Below, one piece after another: positions 54,246 to 64,000 of a stretch of DNA of 64,000 nt. The stretch spans positions 1,116,001 to 1,180,000 of the forward strand of contig NZ_BAABRS010000001.1 in the NCBI RefSeq assembly GCF_039545095.1. Reading direction: 5' to 3'. The position numbers were made by a program, and so were the translations under genes. This DNA is from Fodinibius salicampi (GTDB lineage: Bacteria; Bacteroidota; Rhodothermia; Balneolales; Balneolaceae). The notes under the pieces are model-generated. The model was given only the letters and a program-made list of their open reading frames with translations, had not been told where the DNA came from and searched no databases. The number at the start of each line of letters is the position of its first letter. Within the stretch, counting starts at the first letter, position 1.

Positions 54246-54249
54246 GCTT

Positions 54250-55119
54250 ATGGTTCGCTTCTTGTTTTTCATTTTTATACCGCTGCCTCTTTTAGTGAGC
54301 ATAAGCTCAACTGCTCAGGCACAATCCAGTGGGTTAAATATTATGTCCTATAACATTCGGTACGATAATCCGGATGATGCACCAAACCATTGGGATAATC
54401 GTAAAGGAAGGGTTGCTAATGTCATAAAATTCTACGACCCTGCATTCGTAGGTACCCAGGAAGGATTAATACATCAGCTAACCTATCTGGATCAAGAACT
54501 TTCCAATTATGAATGGATCGGTCAGGGACGTAAGGATGGTAAACATGGAGGAGAATTTTCCGCTATCTTTTATGATACGCGTAAGGTGAAACTTGTAAAA
54601 GAGTCTGACAGTACGGTTTGGCTTTCTGAAACACCCCAAAAACCGAGCAAGAGCTGGGATGCTGCCCTGCCCCGCATCCTCACATGGGGATTATTTGAAG
54701 TCAAATCTACCGGTGAGCAAGTTTATGTTTTCAACACCCATTTTGATCATGTCGGGGAAGTGGCCCGTCTTGAAAGCTCAAAGCTCATTTTAAAGGTCAT
54801 CCGGGAAGTAGCTGGAAAGAAGCCGGCCGTTCTTACCGGGGATTTTAATGTGATGCCGGACAGTGAGCCCTATGCTACACTCACCAGCGGCACCCCTGAA
54901 CTAAATGATGCCTACGAGATTTCAGTGCTTTCCCATGTGGGGCCCTCATTTACCTTTGAAGGATTCAAGGTAAATGGTGGAAGTGACGGCCGCCGAATTG
55001 ATTACATCTTTGCAAACAATGAAATTCGGGTTAATAAGCACGCAATATTAACCTCTTTTCAAGAAGGGTTCTATCCCTCTGATCATCTGCCCGTTTATGC
55101 AGAAATTGAGATAAAATAA
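54250..55119 (+). CDS. Secreted endonuclease/exonuclease/phosphatase-family hydrolase
   Basis: A 289-residue exported protein of the Mg-dependent endonuclease/exonuclease/phosphatase superfamily. The ATG at 54250 starts a good signal peptide ending in SSTAQAQ; the longer frame from 54223 overlaps the regulator gene and uses a TTG, so I reject it. Catalytic elements are complete: Asn in MSYNIRYDN, Glu in VGTQEG, the Asn and His in FNTHFDHVG, GDFNVMPDS, RRIDYIFAN and the closing SDHLPVYAE. Bacteroidota relatives of this secreted group occur in glycan loci and may release phosphate from sugars or lipids, but substrates vary. It is translated with the LacI gene just upstream. The 18-bp gap to the next, convergent gene has no terminator that I can see. 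Confidence 0.9.
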   Translation: MVRFLFFIFIPLPLLVSISSTAQAQSSGLNIMSYNIRYDNPDDAPNHWDNRKGRVANVIKFYDPAFVGTQEGLIHQLTYLDQELSNYEWIGQGRKDGKHGGEFSAIFYDTRKVKLVKESDSTVWLSETPQKPSKSWDAALPRILTWGLFEVKSTGEQVYVFNTHFDHVGEVARLESSKLILKVIREVAGKKPAVLTGDFNVMPDSEPYATLTSGTPELNDAYEISVLSHVGPSFTFEGFKVNGGSDGRRIDYIFANNEIRVNKHAILTSFQEGFYPSDHLPVYAEIEIK

Positions 55120-55137
55120 CCTATACCTCCCCAGAAT

Positions 55138-55923
55138 TTACCGATCCAGTTCCTTGCTGAACAGCCATTTATATAATTCGGGATCCCGGTAAGCCTTTAC
55201 GAAAGCCCCGACATGATCCGCATGAGGATATTCTGTATATCCAGGACTCCCCCCTGCCAGTCGAATAGCATCTACCATTTTACGAGAATATCGAACATCC
55301 ACAACCTCGTCCTGGGCTCCGTGAAATATCCAAAGTGGAGTCTTTTCTAACAAAAATGCCCGGGTCAGATCTCCGCCACCACAGATGGGTGCCGCAGCCG
55401 CAAATTTTTCCGGGTACCGGACCAACAAATCAAAAGTGCCATAACCACCCATCGAAAGTCCCGTTACATAAATACGATCCTTATCAATGGCATACTCTTT
55501 TTCAAGTTTATCAAGCAGTTGGATGGTTAGGCGCATTGGTTCCATTGGATCTTCGCGCAGGGGCACGGTATAGGTTGTGGTGTCTCCTTTTTCCGTTCTG
55601 AGGTTAGACCACCACTCTCCCTCCGGTACCTGTGGAGCTACAACAAATGCCGGGTACTCCTCCCGCATTTCCGGAATGGCCAAACGATTTACTCCCCATT
55701 TCAATTGACTAAAATTATCGCTTCCCCGTTCACCGGCTCCATGTAAAAAAAGTACCAACGGATATGATTTTGAAGTATCATATTCTGCCGGTTTTAGTAT
55801 CCTGTAATTCAGTTCATTTCCGTTCTCATCCTGGTAGGATTCCGCTTTAAAGTCGGTAATTTGAGCAGATGCCATTATTGGTGTCAATAATAACACTGCA
55901 GCCAGAGCAATTTTTTTAGCCAT
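55138..55923 (-). CDS. Secreted alpha/beta hydrolase (prolyl-oligopeptidase/PhoC-like esterase type)
   Basis: A 261-residue secreted alpha/beta hydrolase. The ATG at 55923 gives the signal peptide MAKKIALAAVLLLTPIMASA; the frame is open farther to 56055 but that start would place a long odd leader and overlap IcmF, so it is rejected. The oxyanion segment is LFLHGAGERGSDN. The nucleophile is Ser157 in VTGLSMGGYG. The Asp and His are in HGAQDEVVDV and YPHADHVG. It resembles the carbohydrate-esterase-like phospholipase/peptidase proteins in polysaccharide loci (dienelactone hydrolase/PHB-depolymerase style). Acetyl or feruloyl esterase activity is possible. It converges with the phosphatase-family gene. 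Confidence 0.88.
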   Translation of the reverse strand: MAKKIALAAVLLLTPIMASAQITDFKAESYQDENGNELNYRILKPAEYDTSKSYPLVLFLHGAGERGSDNFSQLKWGVNRLAIPEMREEYPAFVVAPQVPEGEWWSNLRTEKGDTTTYTVPLREDPMEPMRLTIQLLDKLEKEYAIDKDRIYVTGLSMGGYGTFDLLVRYPEKFAAAAPICGGGDLTRAFLLEKTPLWIFHGAQDEVVDVRYSRKMVDAIRLAGGSPGYTEYPHADHVGAFVKAYRDPELYKWLFSKELDR

Positions 55924-56020
55924 AGGTGTATATTTGTTATAAGATTGATGTGTGGATACGTTGATGCTACAGATAGTAGAAAATAAAAAGGATAAGATAA
56001 AATCCGATAGGCATACCTGT

Positions 56021-59000
56021 TTACATATTACGACGGTACTGTCCTCCAACTTCATACAAAGCTTTGGAAATCTGTCCTAACGAGGCCACTTTCACGGTTT
56101 CCATGAGTTCCTCAAACATATTTCCATCCTCCCGGGCTACCTTTTTAAGGCGCTCAATTGCTTCTTCAGCCTCATCTTTATTGCGCTCCCAAAACGACTC
56201 CAGATTTTCAATCTGCTGCTCTTTTTCTTCCGTTGTAGAACGAATAAGATCAACCTCATTATCTTCTTCGGCCCCTTCCGCATCTTCACTCTGGAACGTA
56301 TTTACGCCAACAATGGGCAGTTCACCGCTGTGCTTTTTGGATTCGTAATACAGGCTCTCATCCTGGATTTTCCCACGCTGGTACATATGCTCCATCGCTC
56401 CCAGTACCCCACCACGCTCGGTGATCCGATCAAATTCAGAGAGGATAGCTTCCTCAACCAAATCCGTTAATTCTTCAATAAAATAGGATCCCTGGTTAAT
56501 ATTCTCATTTTTAGCCGTTCCCAGCTCCTTGTTAATGATCAGCTGTATAGCAAGCGCACGCCGGACAGATTCTTCGGTCGGGGTTGTGATAGCCTCGTCA
56601 TACGCATTGGTATGCAGTGAGTTACAGTTATCATAAATAGCCATTAACGCCTGCAGGGTAGTACGGATATCATTGAATTGAATTTCCTGGGCATGGAGCG
56701 ACCGGCCGCTGGTTTGGATATGGTACTTCAATTTCTGGGAGCGCTTATTGGCACCATATTTCTCGCGCATGGCTACCGCCCAAATCCGCCGCGCCACCCG
56801 GCCGATTACCGCATACTCCGGATCAAGTCCATTGCTAAAAAAGAAGGAAAGATTGTGGGCAAAGGTGTCGATATCCATACCGCGGGACAAATAATATTCG
56901 ACATAGGTGAACCCATTGGCCAGCGTAAAAGCAGCCTGTGTTATGGGATTCGCTCCAGCCTCGGCAATATGATAGCCTGAGATAGAGACTGAATAATAAT
57001 TACGCACCTCGAGGTCAGTAAAATATTGCTGAATATCGCCCATCATCTTCAGGGCAAATTCGGTAGAAAAAATGCAGGTATTTTGCGCCTGGTCTTCTTT
57101 CAGAATGTCTGCCTGCACCGTACCGCGGACGACGGACATTGCCTCTTCTTTGATCTGCTTATAGGTTTCTTCATCCACGAGCTTATCGCCCGTAATACCG
57201 AGTAGACCAAGCCCAAAACCTTCATTGGTTTCCGGCAGATCACCATGGTATTGAGGAGCTTCAACCCCTTTCTTTTTGAAGTACTTCCTGATCTGTTTCT
57301 TTGCTTCCTCCCATCGACCGTTATCTTTCAGATAGCGTTCCACCTCTTGGTCAATGGCCGTATTCATAAACATGGCCAGGATCATCGGTGCCGGACCGTT
57401 AATCGTCATGGATACTGATGTTTTCCGGGAAGTGAGCTCAAAACCAGAATAGAGCTTCTTCATATCATCCAGAGTACAGATACTCACGCCGGAGTTTCCT
57501 ACCTTACCATAGATATCCGGACGATGATCAGGATCTTCCCCATATAGAGTAACAGAATCAAAAGCGGTAGAAAGTCGAGCCGCCGGCATACCCTCACTTA
57601 CATAGTGAAATCGTTTGTTGGTGCGCTCCGGCGTGCCTTCACCGGCAAACATTCGCGTAGGATCCTCCCCCTCCCGCTTGAATGGGAAAACGCCCGCCGT
57701 AAATGGATAATAGCCCGGCAAATTTTCTTTAAGAGCAAACTTCAGCTGTTCTCCTTTATTATCTGTTTTGGGTAGAGCCACCCGCGGTATTTCCAGGCCA
57801 CTGAGCGATTCGCGAAACATCTCATTCTTAAAGGTTTTATCCCGTATCTGGACCTCAACATAATCCTGCCGGTACTCCTCATAGAGTTCATCCCATCCCT
57901 CCAGGATTTTCTTGCAGCGTGCATCCAGCTTGCTGAGCCAGTGCTCTCTCATATCGTTGAGCTTCTGCTCAAATGATTCGCTGTCTTCTGGCTCCCATCG
58001 CTGGATCTGGTCGAGAGTTCCCTCAACCTGGTCTAGCTTTTGGGCAACATTCACTTGATCTTCCGCCCAATCATGATAATCACGAATAGAGTCCGAGATT
58101 TCAGAAAGATAGCGCTGTCGCTTACCCGGAATAATAGCTTGCCCCTGAATATCCTCTGCCGGCTCCGGATTAGTATATATTGCGGTCTCCCAACTTAGAT
58201 CATAATAGCCATTAACTTTATCGACAAGCGCTTTAAATAGCCGGTTAACGCCCTTATCATTAAACTGAGCGGCAATGGTCGGATAAACCGGCATGGCTTC
58301 TGCCTCAAGATCCCATGCACCGCGATTTCGTTTCATTTGTTTTCGCACATCCCGAAGGGCATCCAGAGAGCCCTTTTTCTCAAACTTATTGAGAACAACC
58401 AGCTCCGCCAGATCCAGCATGTTTATCTTTTCCAGCTGTGTAGCCGCGCCATACTCGCTGGTCATTACATAAAGCGGGATATCAGAGATATTAACAATTT
58501 CGGTATCGTTCTGACCAATACCGCTGGTCTCTACAAGAATCAGATCAAATCCAGCGGTCTTGCAAATTTCTATTGCTCCTTTAACCGAATCGCTGGTTGC
58601 CTTGTTGCTTGCCCTTGTTGCCAGGCTCCGCATATACACCCTGTCGGGATCTAAACTATTCATCCGAATGCGATCTCCCAAAAGCGCGCCCCCGGTTCGT
58701 ACCTTGGAGGGATCAATCGATATAACCGCAATGGTAATATCTTCAAATTCCGTTAGAAAACGACGGATCAGCTCATCCGTAAGTGAACTTTTGCCAGCTC
58801 CGCCCGTACCGGTTATTCCGATGAGTGGAATGGGTTGTCCGTTTTTTGATGGCTGTATTTCCTTTGACTGGCCGTCTCTTAACTTCCCATCCTTAAAACT
58901 GATAATCTTGGGATGCTCATTCTCAATGGCCGATATGCATCGGGCAATAGCTTTATGATCTTTATTAACAATATCCCGGGCATTAATTTCTTCGACATCG

Positions 59001-59509
59001 GCAGTATCAAAATCACATTCCTCCATCATAAAATTGATCATCCCCTGCAGTCCCATCGTACTGCCATCCTCAACCGAAAATATGTGGTCCACTCCGTACT
59101 TGTGCAGCTCCTGAATTTCTTCTTCAACAATCACACCACCGCCGCCCCCAAATACCTTTATATGAGAAGCGCCCCGTTCATCAAGCAGATCAACCATATA
59201 CTTAAAATATTCCATATGTCCGCCCTGATACGAACTTACGGCGATACCCTGAACATCTTCCTGGATGGCACAGTCTACAATTTCTTGTACCGATCGGTTA
59301 TGTCCAAGATGTATTACCTCGGCCCCGGTGCTCTGTAAAATCCGGCGCATAATATTAATACTGACATCATGTCCGTCAAACAGACTGGCAGCCGTAACAA
59401 AGCGAATCTTATGTTCGGCATTGTAGACCTCAGGCTGGCTTCTTTCGGAGGAGTGCTCCTGATCAGCCGATTGGGTTTTTATATCGGATGTCATAGATTC
59501 TTTAGGCAT
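56021..59509 (-). CDS. icmF: Fused isobutyryl-CoA mutase IcmF (B12-dependent acyl-CoA mutase with GTPase chaperone)
   Basis: A 1162-residue cytosolic fusion. The N-terminal B12-binding domain has DGHD at residues 45-48, with His47 as the likely lower cobalt ligand. A MeaB-type GTPase follows, with the Walker A loop [13 protein letters not shown] near residue 230 and the ENKFEK-type specificity region at [16 protein letters not shown]. The catalytic mutase barrel runs from about 600 to the end, with [20 protein letters not shown] and [20 protein letters not shown]. This order is diagnostic of IcmF, which interconverts isobutyryl- and butyryl-CoA (and sometimes pivalyl-CoA) and protects its own cofactor. 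The Phe in GVFPF is as expected for IcmF rather than methylmalonyl-CoA mutase. It stands alone; 81 bp separate it from mprF upstream. No regulator is visible. Confidence 0.95.
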   Translation of the reverse strand: MPKESMTSDIKTQSADQEHSSERSQPEVYNAEHKIRFVTAASLFDGHDVSINIMRRILQSTGAEVIHLGHNRSVQEIVDCAIQEDVQGIAVSSYQGGHMEYFKYMVDLLDERGASHIKVFGGGGGVIVEEEIQELHKYGVDHIFSVEDGSTMGLQGMINFMMEECDFDTADVEEINARDIVNKDHKAIARCISAIENEHPKIISFKDGKLRDGQSKEIQPSKNGQPIPLIGITGTGGAGKSSLTDELIRRFLTEFEDITIAVISIDPSKVRTGGALLGDRIRMNSLDPDRVYMRSLATRASNKATSDSVKGAIEICKTAGFDLILVETSGIGQNDTEIVNISDIPLYVMTSEYGAATQLEKINMLDLAELVVLNKFEKKGSLDALRDVRKQMKRNRGAWDLEAEAMPVYPTIAAQFNDKGVNRLFKALVDKVNGYYDLSWETAIYTNPEPAEDIQGQAIIPGKRQRYLSEISDSIRDYHDWAEDQVNVAQKLDQVEGTLDQIQRWEPEDSESFEQKLNDMREHWLSKLDARCKKILEGWDELYEEYRQDYVEVQIRDKTFKNEMFRESLSGLEIPRVALPKTDNKGEQLKFALKENLPGYYPFTAGVFPFKREGEDPTRMFAGEGTPERTNKRFHYVSEGMPAARLSTAFDSVTLYGEDPDHRPDIYGKVGNSGVSICTLDDMKKLYSGFELTSRKTSVSMTINGPAPMILAMFMNTAIDQEVERYLKDNGRWEEAKKQIRKYFKKKGVEAPQYHGDLPETNEGFGLGLLGITGDKLVDEETYKQIKEEAMSVVRGTVQADILKEDQAQNTCIFSTEFALKMMGDIQQYFTDLEVRNYYSVSISGYHIAEAGANPITQAAFTLANGFTYVEYYLSRGMDIDTFAHNLSFFFSNGLDPEYAVIGRVARRIWAVAMREKYGANKRSQKLKYHIQTSGRSLHAQEIQFNDIRTTLQALMAIYDNCNSLHTNAYDEAITTPTEESVRRALAIQLIINKELGTAKNENINQGSYFIEELTDLVEEAILSEFDRITERGGVLGAMEHMYQRGKIQDESLYYESKKHSGELPIVGVNTFQSEDAEGAEEDNEVDLIRSTTEEKEQQIENLESFWERNKDEAEEAIERLKKVAREDGNMFEELMETVKVASLGQISKALYEVGGQYRRNM

Positions 59510-59590
59510 AATATCAATTTCTTCTATTGGCCTTCTTTATCTGCTTTAAGATAAGAAATTTACAGCTTTTTTTTGAGAACAGGTTTGAGG

Positions 59591-62185
59591 CTATATATCC
59601 TTCTCCTGTTTCCTCTTCTTCTTAAGAGGGTAGCTTTCAATTTTCCCGCTTACAAGACTCTTTAAGCCACCGGAAACAATGTCTTTGAGGTTGGAAAGAA
59701 TGCCTGGTAAGGCAAGTCCCGCGGGACAGACCAGGTATTTTGGCTCCCAATCAGGGTGGTATTGCTCCTTATAGGCACGCACTGTTTGTAGTCCGTAAAA
59801 GTTTTCACCGTAACGATAGATAAAATCCGCCATCTTTTGCCAGCGCGAGGAGAAATAATCCTCATCCCTGCCGGATAGAGGAGCCATACCAAGATTAAAA
59901 TAGCTGTATCCTTCTTCGGCTCCCCATTTTATCGTTTCCAAAATCATGAAATCAATAATGCTGTGTGGTATCTTTGACCGGTATCGAAGTAAATCAGTAG
60001 AGAGCTCCTCCCGATTGCCACTTTGCAAAATATTGGAAAAAGCCACAATCTTTTCATTTCTCTTAATCAATGCAATAGGGAAATTATGGAGATATCTCTC
60101 ATTAAAGGTTCCCAAAGAAAATCCGGGCTCCTTCCGGTTTTGATCCTTGAGATTAGACTCTGATATCCTCCGCAAAGTTGACATGTAGGGAACTGTATCC
60201 TGCGGTGGTATTAGCTCCCACTGATATCCCCTTTCTTTCAGGAATTTGCTGTTGGATACAAGATCCGATGCTACACTTGACTCACTGAACTTCTCAAGAT
60301 TCACTCTACCTTCTTCCCCGATCTTAAAAAAGGTAAGTCCCAGATCCATATAATAAGACAAGTACTCATCACCAGTCTGGTAAAATACCGGCTTTACATC
60401 CGCATCATAACAGCGTTCCTGGAATTCCCAGATCAGTTCTTCTGCCTCATTGGAAGGCCCCACAGGATCACCAAGGGCAATCCAGCTTCGACTTTCCCTG
60501 CGAAACATTATAAAAGAATTTCCTGATGCACTAAAAAGCAACTCTTTGTCCCCTAGCAGAGCTAAATTACTTATTACATTATCAGAATTTGCAATTACAC
60601 TTTTTGCCCGATCAAGATCATTCTCGGCTACAAAATTATCAGGAGAATCAGGGCGCAAGAGCTTGATCAATCCGATAATTACCGCAAATCCCAAAGCGGC
60701 GACGGTGGCACGTAAATACCGGGGAGCATCTCCCATCAATGAAAATTCCCACCATAAATCCCTTTGATATTCTACATGCTGATAGGAAAAAGTCCCCAAC
60801 CACACGACACTTGCAAATACAATTAATATCATTGTAAGCCATCGGGAGGAATACTGACTGGAAAAAAGAGAAGCTTTGCGGTAGAACTCTTTCCTACAGG
60901 AAATAAGTGAAACCAACATTACCGATAATACAGAAGCCTCTTCATAGTCTCCTCCCTTCAGCAGGGAAAAGAGAATACCAAAGACAAGCAGCGCAACCGT
61001 CATATGATACGCGGCATCCACCCGCCGCTGGAGTGCCCCTGCCAACACTAATAAGGCTGCTCCCACCAGGCTTGCAAAGAAATGGGACATTTCGATGACC
61101 GGTAACGGAATAATATGTTGCAACCACTGCATACGCGGGACATCAGAAGGCAAAGCCCCCGAAAAAAGGAGGATGGTCCCGCCTAAAAATACAGAAAAGC
61201 TCATCACCTGCGGGACCACTCCCGGTACCCAGTCGGCCGCTTTCTTGCCCATTTTTTGAACCGCTTGCCGATTTACCTGGTATTCCTGATATCCCAGCAC
61301 AACAATTGCGGCCAGCAGGGGAAGAATATAGTATATCAATCGATAGACGAGCAGTATGCCTAGAATCTGGGGGCCGACCATAAAGTTAGATAAGTAGAGC
61401 AGCATAACTGATTCAAAGACTCCTAATCCACCTGGCACCTGACTGAATAATCCAGCTATTTGTGCAAGCAGAAATATGCCAACGAAACTAAAAAAGCTGA
61501 CGCCAACTTCGGGAAGCAAGACATACAGTACGGCCGCAGCCATAAGCCAATCCACCGAGGCAATGGCCACCTGCTTAATTGATAGTGTAAGGGAGGGGAA
61601 TTTAAATGACCAGTCACGGAACGATAGCTCCTTTTTGATTAGGGCACTGGCCCCGATATATCCCACAACCATCATTAATAAGACAGCTCCCAACACCTGC
61701 AAAGAAATAAACGGAACAATCACATCATCCGGGAAAACGGGCGTTGCAAACAGCAGTGCCAGCCCTCCTACGGCACAAAAACCGATCCACAGCGTAAACG
61801 CACTAAAACCCACAATCTGCGTCACCTGTAGTCCCGAAAACCCCCAAGCCGAATAGATGCGATAGCGGATGGATCCCCCGGTAATAAGTGCCAACCCAAT
61901 ATTGTGGCTAAATGCATAGCCCACGAATCCCGCCCGGATAATCTTGCCCGGCTCCAGCTCTTCTCCAATATATCGAACTCCCAGAGCATCGTAGCCCGTG
62001 AGTATAACATAGCTTAAAAAAGAAAGCAGCAAAGATATTAAAATATAGTGATTCGGAATATCCGAGAGCTGTGCCGTAATTTCTGCCAGTTCATATTGCT
62101 GTAGTTCCTGATCAAGAAACCACAATGCAAAGCCGAAAAAGATAATACTTATAAAAGGAGTTAGCTTTTTTAAGGCTTTCTTCAT
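59591..62185 (-). CDS. mprF: MprF-like lysylphosphatidylglycerol synthase / flippase
   Basis: An 864-residue polytopic membrane protein. The N-terminal half has about fourteen hydrophobic helices of the MprF flippase/UPF0104 type (ITGGSIRYRIYSAWGFSG, GLFSQVPGGLGVFESVMLL). The C-terminal half (about 535-830) is a soluble GNAT-like DUF2156 domain (LLGDKELLFSASGNSFIMFR, WIALGDPVGPSNEAEELIWE, YFNLGMAPLSGRDEDYFSSR) that transfers an amino acid from tRNA to a lipid headgroup. In Gram-positives it makes lysyl-phosphatidylglycerol and gives resistance to cationic peptides; the lipid and amino acid here are unproven. It is 15 bp after the Ig-like lipoprotein gene and is probably co-transcribed with it. 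The tail KKKRKQEKD is very basic. Confidence 0.9.
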   Translation of the reverse strand: MKKALKKLTPFISIIFFGFALWFLDQELQQYELAEITAQLSDIPNHYILISLLLSFLSYVILTGYDALGVRYIGEELEPGKIIRAGFVGYAFSHNIGLALITGGSIRYRIYSAWGFSGLQVTQIVGFSAFTLWIGFCAVGGLALLFATPVFPDDVIVPFISLQVLGAVLLMMVVGYIGASALIKKELSFRDWSFKFPSLTLSIKQVAIASVDWLMAAAVLYVLLPEVGVSFFSFVGIFLLAQIAGLFSQVPGGLGVFESVMLLYLSNFMVGPQILGILLVYRLIYYILPLLAAIVVLGYQEYQVNRQAVQKMGKKAADWVPGVVPQVMSFSVFLGGTILLFSGALPSDVPRMQWLQHIIPLPVIEMSHFFASLVGAALLVLAGALQRRVDAAYHMTVALLVFGILFSLLKGGDYEEASVLSVMLVSLISCRKEFYRKASLFSSQYSSRWLTMILIVFASVVWLGTFSYQHVEYQRDLWWEFSLMGDAPRYLRATVAALGFAVIIGLIKLLRPDSPDNFVAENDLDRAKSVIANSDNVISNLALLGDKELLFSASGNSFIMFRRESRSWIALGDPVGPSNEAEELIWEFQERCYDADVKPVFYQTGDEYLSYYMDLGLTFFKIGEEGRVNLEKFSESSVASDLVSNSKFLKERGYQWELIPPQDTVPYMSTLRRISESNLKDQNRKEPGFSLGTFNERYLHNFPIALIKRNEKIVAFSNILQSGNREELSTDLLRYRSKIPHSIIDFMILETIKWGAEEGYSYFNLGMAPLSGRDEDYFSSRWQKMADFIYRYGENFYGLQTVRAYKEQYHPDWEPKYLVCPAGLALPGILSNLKDIVSGGLKSLVSGKIESYPLKKKRKQEKDI

Positions 62186-62200
62186 TTTAGATTTGTACTA

Positions 62201-63844
62201 CTACTGTTGGAATGAGATCGTCAAATCGCCTGTAAATCCTTCTTTGACAGGTACCTGACCCTGAATAAAATAGGGTTCCGGTTCCTCAAAAGGCTCAACG
62301 CTTCCATAATCCCACTGGCCATTATTATTCACATCATGATATGCTCGTACCCGATAGCTAAGCGGCGGAAGTGCTTCTATTTCAACCTGCTGGCTGAAAA
62401 CGGTATCCCGCTGAATACCTGCTTCTTCATTTGATATCCTGAGTCGGATATCCGACAGGGTTGAATCTTCAGCTATAATATTTAATTGGCCCATTTGGGA
62501 CTGGTACCAAACCTCCGGTTGTAATTTCCTGTAATCCTCAATAATAGGATCCCAAATTCTCAGCTCATAATCCACACCATCCTCCCATACGGAGTCGGGG
62601 GAGATCCGAAGCATGTTGAGTTGTATATCTACATTAGGCCAGGAATCATGCATCTCCGTACCTTCTACCACTTTCAGCGAATCTCTGATTTCCGGCTCAT
62701 CAATCGGTTTGGCATAGGTTACTTCCACCGGATCCGATGGATAATAGCCCGATAAATTATTCCGGGTAATAATCCGCTGCTGAGTAGTATCTTCCTGGGC
62801 TGAACCACTGAATGTCTGCGATATTTCTGTCAATTCATTCCCTGACTGATCTGTTATTCCATTAATACTTAACGAATAGGTATCTGATTCAGCCAAAGGT
62901 TCTTCTGCCTGTGCAAAAAGTACATATTTTTCTCCCGGAGGGATGTAAAGCGGATTCGCATCCAGAAGTACATTCCCGGTAGAATCGGTTACATTGATCT
63001 CAGAATTATTAGTGATTTCAATATTTTCACTAAAGCGCATTCTCATACGCTGCGAAGAGAATAATCCTACCCCCTGTAATACAGGCCGGGTCGTATCCGA
63101 GAGAGTAACGAAGACGGTACCGATGGTATCTTCGGCCGCCTTTTCGAGCGTTACAAACTCTTTCTGAAAAGGCTGTGCCCGCTCCTGTTCCCGATCCCAA
63201 ATCTTATTACGATTGCGATCAGCCATCCAAAACACCTTATACTTGCCATCACTGAGATATGAAAACTGAAAAACACCCCCGGTATCGGGTGATGCTACAT
63301 AATCAGCCTTTGCGCTCAGATCAATGGGTTCACGATATAATAACAAGCGACCTTCTTCGGAGCCCTCCCCGGTCCGGGCATCGACAATACGTCCAAAGAG
63401 CTTTCCTTCATCAATTTCATCGCCGGTTGATACTGCAACTTTATACGGAGAAGACATCTCGTTGCCATTGGTATCCCTGAGCTCAGTATCAATAGTTACT
63501 ATAAGCGTGGTGGAATCAGGAATGGCGCTGCTAAATTCTATTTCAACCGATTTACGCCCCCAATCCAATTCATAATCTATCCCAATATCAGGCTCCACCA
63601 CTATAGCCTGAGTCAGTGACGAGCGTTCCACAAATTCCGAAAAATGAAGCGTGATACTCCTCTCTCCAAAATTTGTAGTTCCTGTTTCTGGTTCAGTTCG
63701 AATAATCGAGGGGCCTTCTTCGTCGCGGGGCCCACCGGTTGGTGAGGATGGTGTAGCACAACTTGCCGCAATGAGTATTACACATAAAATTGTGTTGAAA
63801 TAGATATAATTTTTTATCAAACCAGATCGCCTTCCATATTTCAT
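62201..63844 (-). CDS. Ig-like (SbsA/Big_5-type) domain lipoprotein
   Basis: A lipoprotein of about 547 residues from the preferred ATG at 63844 (the frame is open to 63898, but the extra 18 residues do not help the signal). The lipobox is LIAASC, followed by ATPSSPTGGPRDEEGPSI, a start typical of this Bacteroidota family. The first domain is a bacterial Ig-like fold of the SbsA type (about 40-130; RSITLHFSEFVERSSLTQAI, STTLIVTIDTELRDTNGNEM). A carboxypeptidase-regulatory-like segment follows (GRIVDARTGEGSEEGRLLLY), then further Ig-like strands and a closing YRVRAYHDVNNNGQWDYGS. These proteins are thought to act at the cell surface, but no role is defined. It is followed by mprF after 15 bp. 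Nothing clear is seen in the last 150 bases of the window. Confidence 0.85.
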   Translation of the reverse strand: MKYGRRSGLIKNYIYFNTILCVILIAASCATPSSPTGGPRDEEGPSIIRTEPETGTTNFGERSITLHFSEFVERSSLTQAIVVEPDIGIDYELDWGRKSVEIEFSSAIPDSTTLIVTIDTELRDTNGNEMSSPYKVAVSTGDEIDEGKLFGRIVDARTGEGSEEGRLLLYREPIDLSAKADYVASPDTGGVFQFSYLSDGKYKVFWMADRNRNKIWDREQERAQPFQKEFVTLEKAAEDTIGTVFVTLSDTTRPVLQGVGLFSSQRMRMRFSENIEITNNSEINVTDSTGNVLLDANPLYIPPGEKYVLFAQAEEPLAESDTYSLSINGITDQSGNELTEISQTFSGSAQEDTTQQRIITRNNLSGYYPSDPVEVTYAKPIDEPEIRDSLKVVEGTEMHDSWPNVDIQLNMLRISPDSVWEDGVDYELRIWDPIIEDYRKLQPEVWYQSQMGQLNIIAEDSTLSDIRLRISNEEAGIQRDTVFSQQVEIEALPPLSYRVRAYHDVNNNGQWDYGSVEPFEEPEPYFIQGQVPVKEGFTGDLTISFQQ

Positions 63845-64000
63845 TTCCTGACAAAGATACAAATTTTTAAAGGCCTTTATACCCGAATTTTGGAACAACT
63901 CCTATTTTAAAGCTAAGTCTGTAAACAGCCTGGGAATGGTTACAGCTTATCCATTGTATTATGTATCTTAAGTCTGCAGTATATACCATATACGAACTAA

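Noticed and set aside
54223-54249. Upstream TTG start for the phosphatase-family enzyme
   Set aside because: It would overlap the LacI gene and disturb an otherwise good signal peptide that begins at the ATG at 54250.
55924-56055. N-terminal extension of the alpha/beta hydrolase
   Set aside because: The added residues contain no domain, overlap the end of icmF, and precede a clean signal peptide starting at 55923.
1-64000. CRISPR arrays, insertion sequences, tRNA and rRNA genes
   Set aside because: I looked for regular direct repeats with spacers, transposase-like proteins, terminal repeats and cloverleaf-type sequences in the gaps and found none that would stand up.

Overview
The window looks like chromosome from a Bacteroidota-type bacterium, most likely a Balneolota or Rhodothermota relative. 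This rests on two SusC/SusD pairs, a FecR with a C-terminal DUF4974-like region, several very large VCBS/FG-GAP lipoproteins, AT-rich leaders without Shine-Dalgarno sequences, three TTG starts and lipoprotein signal peptides on most secreted genes. The taxonomic placement is inference from gene content, not from a marker gene. No rRNA, tRNA, CRISPR array, transposase or phage gene was seen.

Region 1 (1-20.9 kb) is an envelope nutrient locus. Two close paralogues of a beta-propeller/HEAT/cytochrome c lipoprotein (100-3522 and 17369-20848) bracket a DUF1080 protein of the 3-keto-disaccharide hydrolase family, two 1.1-kb-residue VCBS/UnbV lipoproteins, a small unknown lipoprotein and a SusC/SusD pair. 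Clear intrinsic terminators follow susD and the second cytochrome gene.

Region 2 (21.0-27.9 kb) is a complete six-gene ebo cluster. It is split into two divergent half-operons, eboD-eboE-eboF leftward and eboA-eboB-eboC rightward, around a 204-bp shared promoter region. The ebo cluster is known from cyanobacteria (export of scytonemin precursors to the periplasm), pseudomonads (EDB cluster) and algal endosymbionts; its substrate here is unknown.

Region 3 (27.9-41.6 kb) is a leftward array of exported proteins: a VCBS/UnbV lipoprotein, a TPR-UnbV lipoprotein, a membrane-anchored UnbV protein overlapping an UnbU/RnfD-like membrane protein, a DUF1080-PA14 lipoprotein, and a propeller protein with a C-terminal azurin-like copper site. 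A divergent LacI-type regulator sits at its promoter end.

Region 4 (43.2-55.1 kb) is a second nutrient locus: ECF sigma factor, FecR, SusC with an STN signalling domain, SusD and an IPT-domain glycan-binding lipoprotein, read in that order leftward. It ends in a chimeric pseudogene whose front resembles a glycoside hydrolase and whose back is the C-terminal part of an RraA-family protein. A second LacI regulator and a secreted endonuclease/exonuclease/phosphatase-family enzyme read rightward.

Region 5 (55.1-64 kb) holds a secreted alpha/beta hydrolase, a fused acyl-CoA mutase (IcmF), an MprF-like flippase/synthase and an Ig-like lipoprotein.

Working model (inference): both Sus loci lack intact glycoside hydrolases and carry redox and 3-keto-sugar-type proteins instead (propeller dehydrogenase-like domains, cytochrome c, azurin domain, DUF1080). 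This suggests oxidative attack on glycosides in the periplasm rather than plain hydrolysis, with the UnbU/UnbV and ebo modules as neighbouring envelope functions of unknown substrate.
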